Below, one piece after another: positions 1 to 4,247 of a stretch of DNA of 5,805 nucleotides (its first letter is position 1; each line of letters begins with the position of its first letter). Location: contig JACCVK010000362.1 of NCBI GenBank assembly GCA_013698195.1, positions 1 to 5,805 of the forward strand, in the 5' to 3' direction. This stretch comes from Actinomycetota bacterium. GTDB taxonomy: Bacteria > Actinomycetota > Thermoleophilia > Gaiellales > Gaiellaceae. Under the pieces are notes generated by a model. That model searched no databases and was not told the DNA's origin. It saw nothing but the letters and a program-made list of their open reading frames with translations. Both the position numbers and the translations under genes were made by a program.

Positions 1-225
1 CAGCAGTCCCATGACGAAACGATCGGCCTCGCTGTCCCCGGCGACGAGGGCATTCGAGCGTGGGATCGACGGGATCGCGACGACACCGTCGATCGTCGAG
101 ACGAAGTTCGCATACAGCGTCGGCTCCGCGAAACCGAGCGAGCCGCCGTAGAGGGTCGCCAGTGCGGCCGGCAGCTCGGCAACGGGTAGCCCTTCTGCCT
201 CGAAGAGGACCTCGAGTGCTTCCAT
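1..225 (-). CDS. RibD C-terminal / dihydrofolate reductase-like reductase (N-terminal 75 codons, cut by window edge)
   Basis: The minus strand reads openly from an ATG at 225 to the left edge, giving 75 residues with no stop. Residues 38-50 (YANFVSTIDGVVA) match the first strand and loop of the RibD-C/DHFR fold, where NADPH-dependent pyrimidine or pteridine reductases carry an N-F/M-x-x-S/T-x-D-G motif. Residues 59-75 (ALVAGDSEADRFVMGLL) fit the following helix that begins with a G-D/S-x-x-D-R pattern in this family. The nucleotide-binding and catalytic parts that follow lie outside the window, so the substrate cannot be named; the riboflavin-pathway reductase is only one option among many paralogues. 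The ATG at 225 is the only ATG or GTG start in this frame after the upstream stop near 416, but no good Shine-Dalgarno precedes it. The gene is divergent from the LysR gene, which makes it a natural regulatory target. The family call is fairly sure; the specific function is unknown. Confidence 0.8.
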   Translation of the reverse strand, partial: MEALEVLFEAEGLPVAELPAALATLYGGSLGFAEPTLYANFVSTIDGVVAIPSIPRSNALVAGDSEADRFVMGLL

Positions 226-319
226 CGAGCGCAGGCTACGCAGAAGGGGGCTCGAAGCGTCCGCCGGCGAGGCTTCGGCCCGAGTGCTCAGCCGGGGCCG
301 CGCCCGAGCCGGTACCCCG

Positions 320-332
320 CAAGACAGTCTTG
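320..332. promoter_or_regulatory. Perfect inverted repeat CAAGAC-A-GTCTTG, candidate operator
   Basis: The two 6-base arms are exact reverse complements around a single central base. A second, overlapping inverted repeat (AGACA-N4-TGTCT, 322-335) shares the same core. The site lies about 95 bases before the reductase start and about 227 bases before the lysR start. LysR-type proteins usually bind dyad sites in such divergent regions, so this is a candidate operator. No regulator has been shown to bind it, and a 13-base palindrome can occur by chance. Confidence 0.35.
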
Positions 333-416
333 TCTGCCGCCTTGCGCAAACGAGTCGACGGCCGACGTGCGACGTGCAATCTGGTGCCGAGCGTCGCGCC
401 GCGGCACGGAGTCAAA

Positions 417-433
417 CCTAAGCGCAGCCTAAG
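417..433. repeat. Direct repeat CCTAAG spaced by 11 bases
   Basis: CCTAAG occurs at 417-422 and again at 428-433, so the copies start 11 bases apart, about one helical turn. Direct repeats with 11-base spacing are the usual form of binding sites for OmpR/PhoB-family response regulators. The stretch lies just before the lysR gene and is more A-rich than its surroundings. It could be a regulator site or a chance repeat; only two copies are seen. Confidence 0.25.
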
Positions 434-472
434 AAACGCAACCTCCGTCCTCACGATTTCGTCATATCTCAC

Positions 473-562
473 ATGCCGGACTCCAAGGCTCCCGGAACCC
501 AGCCGCTCGCGCCAGGAACCCGCCCGATAAAGCGCCGCTGCGACCTCTGGTTGCGCGGATGA
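473..562 (+). CDS. Possible 29-residue upstream ORF overlapping the lysR start
   Basis: An ATG at 473 opens 29 codons whose TGA at 560-562 overlaps the lysR ATG as ATGA, the classic arrangement for translational coupling. The peptide begins MPDSKAPG and ends with a basic, Trp-containing tail (IKRRCDLWLRG). lysR itself lacks a Shine-Dalgarno sequence, which makes re-initiation from this ORF plausible. No ribosome site precedes the ATG at 473 either, and CATATC at 463-468 could place a transcript start almost on it (leaderless). There is no known family. It may be a coupling leader, or a chance frame in GC-rich DNA. Confidence 0.25.
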   Translation: MPDSKAPGTQPLAPGTRPIKRRCDLWLRG

Positions 563-1524
563 CCGATCAGTGGATCAGTCTCGACTTCCGCCATCTCACG
601 GCCCTGCGCGCGATCGCCGACGAAGGATCCTTCAAGGGTGCCGCGCGCGCTCTGGGGTACACCCCCTCGGCTATCAGTCAGCAGATCGCCGGGCTCGAGC
701 GTGTGATCGGAGCGCGGGTGATCGCCCGCGAGCACGGGCGCCAGGCGGTCGGAGTCACGGAGCCCGGCAGGATTCTGCTCCGCCACATGAACGCGATCGA
801 GGCACGCTTGAATGCGGCGAAGTCGGAGATCGACGCGCTCACCGAGGGAACGAGCGGCCCGCTGCGGCTCGGCGTGTACGAGAGCGTGGGTGCGCGTCTG
901 CTGCCGGAGGTCGTCGGTCGGTATCGCGATCTCTTTCCCCGCGTGCGCGTCGAGGTCGACGAGGCGCTTTCCGATCTCGACCTGCTGCGTCAGGTCGAGC
1001 GTGGGCTACTCGATCTCGCGTTCACGCTGCTGCCGCTACCTCCCGGGCCGTTCGATTCGAAGCTCGTGCTCCGCGATCCTTGGGTTCTCGTCGCGCAGAC
1101 CGGCTCGGAGCACGCGGCCCTACGGTCCGGCTGTCTGACTCTCCGCACCGTTGGCGAGCTTCCGCTTGTCTCGTTCCGCGCTCCTCGGGCGATCGACTCG
1201 GTGCTCGACCAGTTCCGTGCTGTTGGCATCGAGCCCAGGCTCGTGCTCCAGTCCGACTACAACGACGCAGTGCAAGAGCTCGCGGCCGCCGGTGCCGGCG
1301 TCGCGCTCATGCCGCGCTTGGCCGTGAACCCGCACGATGAGCGGACCACGACGGTCGAGCTGGGCGACCTTCTCTCGCCGCGAGAGGTCGCCGTCGCCTG
1401 GCACAGCGAGCGCATGGTGAGCGAGGCGTTCTCGACGTTTACGTCGCTGGCCGCCGAAGTCGGCGCGAGCGTCGAGGCCGTCGGTGCTGATGGTTCTGAG
1501 TGGCGGCGCTCCGCTGTTTCGTAA
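559..1524 (+). CDS. LysR-type transcriptional regulator
   Basis: The 321-residue protein has the normal size and order of a LysR regulator. Residues 9-70 form the winged helix-turn-helix: FRHLTALRAIADEGSFKGAA, then the recognition helix around 35-47 (TPSAISQQIAGLE) and a wing ending in VTEPGR near 66-71. A linker helix follows (about 72-98). Residues 100-303 form the periplasmic-binding-protein-like effector domain, with the typical PLRLGVYESVGARLLPEVV opening and the LAAAGAGVALMPRLAV stretch at 241-256 that closes the second lobe. The last 15 or so residues are an unstructured tail. It acts in the cytoplasm as a DNA-binding tetramer or dimer and responds to a small molecule, which the sequence does not reveal. 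The ATG at 559 is the only sensible start; it has no Shine-Dalgarno but overlaps a short upstream ORF. The gene is divergent from the reductase gene, the usual place for its target. Confidence 0.93.
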   Translation: MTDQWISLDFRHLTALRAIADEGSFKGAARALGYTPSAISQQIAGLERVIGARVIAREHGRQAVGVTEPGRILLRHMNAIEARLNAAKSEIDALTEGTSGPLRLGVYESVGARLLPEVVGRYRDLFPRVRVEVDEALSDLDLLRQVERGLLDLAFTLLPLPPGPFDSKLVLRDPWVLVAQTGSEHAALRSGCLTLRTVGELPLVSFRAPRAIDSVLDQFRAVGIEPRLVLQSDYNDAVQELAAAGAGVALMPRLAVNPHDERTTTVELGDLLSPREVAVAWHSERMVSEAFSTFTSLAAEVGASVEAVGADGSEWRRSAVS

Positions 1525-1648
1525 GGCCGGGCTTCGTAAGAGCCTAGGCTCCCCGTCCGCTCAGGGCCTCGCGGGTCCGACCAGGACATCCGTCCAGGCG
1601 GCAGACCGGACGAACTATCCGAGACCCTGAGCGACTCGGTGGAGGGAA

Positions 1649-1671
1649 TGCGCACACGCTACTTGTGCGCA
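1649..1671. promoter_or_regulatory. Inverted repeat TGCGCACA-N7-TGTGCGCA, candidate operator or hairpin
   Basis: The arms at 1649-1656 and 1664-1671 are perfect 8-base reverse complements separated by 7 bases. It lies 125 bases after lysR and about 265 bases before the binding-protein start. It overlaps the candidate -35 at 1663-1668, so it could be an operator for a dimeric regulator. It could also form an RNA hairpin ending the lysR transcript, but no T-run follows it. Confidence 0.4.
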
Positions 1672-1692
1672 ACACTCGAAGGGAATTAGGAT
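1663..1692 (+). promoter_or_regulatory. Candidate sigma-70-type promoter for the binding-protein gene
   Basis: TTGTGC at 1663-1668 and TAGGAT at 1687-1692 are separated by 18 bases. The -10 fits TAnnnT; the -35 keeps only the TTG of the consensus. Two inverted repeats overlap it: TGCGCACA/TGTGCGCA over the -35 and ATTAG-N5-CTAAT (1685-1699) over the -10. If used, it would give a leader of roughly 235 bases. The alternative is a promoter with CATAAT at 1915-1920 and a leader of about 10 bases. Confidence 0.25.
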
Positions 1693-1925
1693 CACTAATC
1701 TGCCGTTTGGCGATGATCTCCAACCACGCGATACACGAGATGAAATCCAGAGGAGATATTGCGTCGATTGAGTTAGTTCCGTCGTGTGATTCGAAATGAA
1801 GCAACGCTAATCACCACGGCTTGTCGACCTCCGTCTAACTACCTAGCCGATCGAGAACGGGGCGCAAGACTTGAGCGCGCAATTTCGCGTGTTCCGCACT
1901 CGAGAAGCGGAGGCCATAATCGGAT

Positions 1926-1930
1926 GGAGG
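1926..1930 (+). promoter_or_regulatory. Ribosome binding site GGAGG deciding the binding-protein start
   Basis: A full GGAGG lies five bases before the ATG at 1936. This favours 1936 over the in-frame ATG at 1924, which overlaps the site, and over the GTG at 1786. The choice also gives a normal signal peptide. Confidence 0.8.
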
Positions 1931-1935
1931 TTCAG

Positions 1936-3597
1936 ATGCGTAGACGGACGATCGTGCTCGCAGCATGCGCGGCGGCGCTTGCCGCGAGCCTTGTCATCGG
2001 TCCGGCCGCGACGGCGAAGCCCGACGCGGCGCAGGCCGGAACAGTGGTCATCGGCGCCGACCAAGAGCCGGTGACCCTCAACTTCTTCCTCACGGAAGGG
2101 AACTCGTACACGACGTCGCTGGCGGTCAGCCCGATGCTAGCTGCGGGGATGATCTACGACCAGAACGCCAAGCTCGTTCCGTACCTTTTCGACGGCCAAC
2201 CGAAGATCGTGAAGTCGAATCCACTGACCGTCTCTTTCAAGTACAAGACGAGCGCCAAGTGGAGTGACGACAAGGAAGTGACCGGCAACGACTTCGTCGC
2301 TACCTACCGGACGATCGTGAACCCGAACTGGGACATCACGTCTCGTGAGGGCTGGGAAGACATCGCGAGCGTCAAAGCGAAGGGAAAAACGGTCACCGTG
2401 ACGTGGAAGAAGGGCCGTTCGTACGCGGCCTGGGACGCGCTCGTCGGTAATACGTCGCCGATCCCCGCCCATAAGGTGGCCGGGCAGAACTTCAACGACC
2501 TCTGGCGAAACTCGATGGACGTCGCCAGCGGCCCGTTCAAGTTCGTGAGCTGGCAGAAGGGCACGCAGCTCGTGATGTCGAAGAACAACGCGTTCACGGC
2601 CGGGCCCAAGGCCAAGCTCGATCGGGTCATCTTCCGGTATATCCCGTCGACCCCGTCGATCTTCCAGGCGCTCCAGTCGGGCGAGATCGACGAGACGGAG
2701 CCGCAAGCTCAGCTCCAGATCGTCGACATCCGGAAGAACTCGAGCTTCAAGGTTCAGTCAGGACCGGGCTACTTCTGGGAGCACATGGATCTTCAGTTCG
2801 GCCCGCAGGGCCACGCGGCGCTGAAGAAGAAGTACGTGCGTCAGGCCATCATCACGGGCATCAACCGCAACCAGATCAAGCAGGCCCTGTACGTCTCACC
2901 CGGCCTTGTGGCCTCGGCGAAGGACCTGCCGGTGCTCCAGAGCCACATCTTCAAGCCGTTCGAGCCCACCTACAAGCCGAACTGGGCGCGGTGGACCTTC
3001 GGCCAGAAGAAGGTCATCACCCTGTTGAAGAAGAACGGCTGCACCGGTGGCCCGAGTGCTCCGTCGGCGAGCAACAACGCCATCTGGAGCTGCCCTGGCG
3101 TCGGCAAGCTGTCGTTCCGCTTCACGACCACGAGCGGGAACCAGCTGCGCGCGCTGACCTTCGAGATCGCGCAGAAGCAGCTCAAGAGCGTCGGAATCGA
3201 GCTGATCCCGCGATTCGGCCCGTCAGGCACCGTGTTCGGCCAGATCCTCCCATCCGGTGACTGGGACATCTTCATGTTCACCTGGCAGGGAAGCCCGACG
3301 AGCTCGGCGACGAGCTTCGGCAGCTACGGCTGCGGCGGTGACCAGAACTACATGAACTACTGCAACAAGAAGGTCTCAGCGCTGCTGGAGAAGGCTCAGT
3401 TCACGCCTGACCCCAAGGTGCGGGCGGGGATCTTGAACAAGGCCGAGGTCCTCATGGCGGAGGACGTCCCCTCCATCCCGATGTTCGTCCGGCCAGGCTT
3501 CCTGATCAACAACAAGCGGGTGTCTGGGACGATCATCAACCCGACGAATCAAGGCTCGACGTGGAACGTCCAGACCTGGACGGTCTCCGCGAGGTAG
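1936..3597 (+). CDS. ABC transporter solute-binding protein, family 5 (oligopeptide/dipeptide type)
   Basis: The 553-residue protein is the secreted ligand-catching part of an ABC importer of the SBP_bac_5 type. It opens with a basic n-region (MRRR) and a hydrophobic core to about residue 24, with signal peptidase sites after ATA (27) or AQA (34). LAAC at 8-11 resembles a lipobox, but the cysteine is too close to the start for a normal lipoprotein signal, so anchoring is uncertain. The mature part begins GTVVIGADQEPVTLNFF; the family block KWSDDKEVTGNDFVATYR spans 108-125, the segment DVASGPFKFVSWQKG covers 195-209, YVRQAIITGINR covers 300-311, and the C-terminal lobe ends with DVPSIPMFVRPG. 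Length is normal for the family. Two close cysteine pairs (369/386 and 466/476) suggest disulfides. The ligand cannot be named; peptides, sugars, nickel and other solutes are all known in this family. No permease or ATPase gene is adjacent, and a strong hairpin follows the stop. Confidence 0.93.
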   Translation: MRRRTIVLAACAAALAASLVIGPAATAKPDAAQAGTVVIGADQEPVTLNFFLTEGNSYTTSLAVSPMLAAGMIYDQNAKLVPYLFDGQPKIVKSNPLTVSFKYKTSAKWSDDKEVTGNDFVATYRTIVNPNWDITSREGWEDIASVKAKGKTVTVTWKKGRSYAAWDALVGNTSPIPAHKVAGQNFNDLWRNSMDVASGPFKFVSWQKGTQLVMSKNNAFTAGPKAKLDRVIFRYIPSTPSIFQALQSGEIDETEPQAQLQIVDIRKNSSFKVQSGPGYFWEHMDLQFGPQGHAALKKKYVRQAIITGINRNQIKQALYVSPGLVASAKDLPVLQSHIFKPFEPTYKPNWARWTFGQKKVITLLKKNGCTGGPSAPSASNNAIWSCPGVGKLSFRFTTTSGNQLRALTFEIAQKQLKSVGIELIPRFGPSGTVFGQILPSGDWDIFMFTWQGSPTSSATSFGSYGCGGDQNYMNYCNKKVSALLEKAQFTPDPKVRAGILNKAEVLMAEDVPSIPMFVRPGFLINNKRVSGTIINPTNQGSTWNVQTWTVSAR

Positions 3598-3634
3598 GCG
3601 CGGAAGCGTAAGCCGCAGGCGTCTACCGCTGCCA

Positions 3635-3677
3635 GAAGGCCCCGTCCCCAGCTTTCCGAGCCGGGGGCGGGGCCTTC
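3635..3677 (+). terminator. Strong GC-rich hairpin terminator after the binding-protein gene
   Basis: The arms GAAGGCCCCGTCCCC (3635-3649) and GGGGGCGGGGCCTTC (3663-3677) pair over 15 positions with one G-U wobble. The 13-base apical part can add a short GCT/AGC stem. The hairpin begins 38 bases after the stop codon. No T-run follows, as is common for terminators in high-GC actinobacteria. It may also stop transcripts arriving from the opposite zinc-finger gene. Confidence 0.8.
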
Positions 3678-3734
3678 ATCCCGAGAACTCGAGGCTTTCG
3701 GCGTTCCCGTGCACGTCTGAAAGCACAGCCACCC

Positions 3735-3753
3735 GGCGCGCTGCGGCCGCGCC
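3735..3753 (-). terminator. Short GC hairpin after the zinc-finger gene, possible terminator
   Basis: GGCGCG at 3735-3740 and CGCGCC at 3748-3753 form a 6-bp stem with a 7-base loop, 10 bases past the stop of the minus-strand zinc-finger gene. It is short and has no U-run. The stronger hairpin at 3635-3677 may be the true end in this direction too. Confidence 0.3.
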
Positions 3754-3763
3754 TGCCACTCCG

Positions 3764-4060
3764 TCACACGCGAAGGCCGTCCGGGGTGACCGTGAGGGTC
3801 ACCTCGTCGACGAAGCACCAAGCCCAGGACTCGCCCGACTCGGCGGAGCGGGCGATCGGGTGCTCCTGCTCGCGAGCGTGCCGGCTCGCATGTCGGTTAG
3901 GCGAGGAGTCGCAGCGCCCGACGTTCCCGCACGTGAGGCACATTCGGAGGTGGATCCACGAGCCGTCGATCTTCAGGCACTCCTCGCAGCCGGCGACTGA
4001 CTCCGGTAGCTCGAGGACACGCGCCTGGTCGAGGTGGTCGCACGTCTTCACGACCCGCAT
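3764..4060 (-). CDS. Small UBP-type zinc finger protein
   Basis: The 98-residue protein is almost entirely one ZnF-UBP (BUZ) domain. The ligand pattern is nearly complete: C7-x-H9, C25-x2-C28, C41-x2-C44, C50, H57, H61, H67 and C82, in the same order as in the multi-zinc eukaryotic domains of the HDAC6 type. The last position, where HDAC6 has a second Cys (C-x2-C), is D85 here. W35 and the CLTCGNVGRCDSSPNRHASRH block (41-61) are typical of bacterial members. In eukaryotes the domain binds the free C-terminus of ubiquitin; bacterial stand-alone members have no established role that I know of, so ubiquitin binding should not be assumed. There is no signal peptide or membrane segment, so it is cytoplasmic. 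The ATG at 4060 gives a full domain but has only a weak ribosome site. The gene is convergent with the binding-protein gene and divergent from the sigma-factor gene. Confidence 0.85.
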   Translation of the reverse strand: MRVVKTCDHLDQARVLELPESVAGCEECLKIDGSWIHLRMCLTCGNVGRCDSSPNRHASRHAREQEHPIARSAESGESWAWCFVDEVTLTVTPDGLRV

Positions 4061-4247
4061 CGTTGCATTCTCATAACTCTCGGGGTGTGTCTAAAGCGTC
4101 GAGAATGGGGAATATGAGTGATCATCAAGTCGTTCTGAATCATGGTGCGCCGGTAGCGTCGTCGCCGTTCGAGCGAAGATGCCGAGGCGTAGATGAGAAG
4201 CGAAGCGCTCGTACACCGTGTCTGGTGGCGGGCGGAGAGAGGATGAA
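4061..4247. other. Divergent intergenic region between the zinc-finger and sigma-factor genes
   Basis: These 187 bases must hold the promoters of both genes. On the minus strand TAGACA (4093-4088) is a good -35 match, but no clear -10 lies at the right distance from it. On the plus strand CATAAC (4070-4075) is a possible -10 without a -35. A plus-strand frame with ATGs at 4105 and 4114 ends at the TGA of 4249-4251, overlapping the sigma start as GTGA. Its third-position GC is near one half, unlike the genes around it, so it is probably not coding. Confidence 0.5.
4238..4242 (+). promoter_or_regulatory. Ribosome binding site AGAGG deciding the sigma-factor start
   Basis: The purine-rich stretch GGAGAGAGGA (4234-4243) has AGAGG five bases before the GTG at 4248. 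Because it lies inside the longer frame that begins with the GTG at 4218, it argues for 4248 as the start. A two-codon ORF, ATG AAG TGA (4243-4251), sits between the site and the GTG and overlaps it. Confidence 0.65.

Larger units (their letters stand above)
226..558. other. Divergent intergenic region between the reductase and lysR genes
   Basis: These 333 bases separate two genes that point away from each other and should hold both promoters and the LysR operator. The long reading frames that cross it on either strand are rich in Arg, Ser and Pro and look like chance products of high GC. What can be seen is a perfect odd palindrome at 320-332, an 8-bp palindrome TTGCGCAA at 342-349, a tandem 7-mer at 363-376, an 11-base-spaced direct repeat at 417-433, and a 29-codon ORF that overlaps the lysR start. 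No promoter stands out; CATATC at 463-468 is a possible -10 for lysR but has no clear -35 partner. Confidence 0.7.
1525..1935. other. Long intergenic/leader region before the binding-protein gene
   Basis: No convincing gene lies in these 411 bases, and the stretch from about 1672 to 1920 is clearly richer in A and T than the neighbouring genes. A frame continuous with the binding-protein gene opens at a GTG at 1786, but its first 50 residues are Arg-rich and precede the real signal peptide. Visible items are a 12-base palindrome GAGCCTAGGCTC at 1540-1551 just after lysR, an 8-bp inverted repeat at 1649-1671, a smaller one at 1685-1699, a possible promoter at 1663-1692, several short ORFs, and CATAAT at 1915-1920, a good -10 match that would start transcription almost at the ribosome site. 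No known riboswitch class is recognisable by eye. Confidence 0.65.

Noticed and set aside
60..530. 156-codon plus-strand frame across the reductase start and intergenic region
   Set aside because: The product is dominated by Arg, Ser and Pro with no domain, and it lies antisense to the better supported reductase frame.
1540..1551. 12-base palindrome GAGCCTAGGCTC after lysR as a terminator
   Set aside because: A perfect palindrome with no loop makes only a very short hairpin, and no T-run follows.
1648..1689. 13-codon ORF after GGAGGG at 1641-1646
   Set aside because: The spacing from the purine run to the ATG is only one or two bases and the ORF overlaps the inverted repeat; a leader peptide is possible but not supported.
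1548..1799. 84-codon open plus-strand frame that could be a gene remnant
   Set aside because: There is no start before TTG/ATG near 1707-1713, no familiar motif, and the composition is mixed; better read as non-coding.
1544..1804. 86-codon minus-strand frame in the gap before the binding-protein gene
   Set aside because: It needs a TTG start, has no ribosome site or recognisable motif, and overlaps the likely promoter and leader.
1786..1935. 50-residue N-terminal extension of the binding protein from a GTG
   Set aside because: The extension would bury the signal peptide, is Arg-rich, and a GGAGG site sits exactly before the ATG at 1936.
2137..2706. 189-codon minus-strand frame inside the binding-protein gene
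   Set aside because: It is an antisense shadow made of Arg, Val, Asp and Leu codons that mirror the high-GC codons of the real gene.
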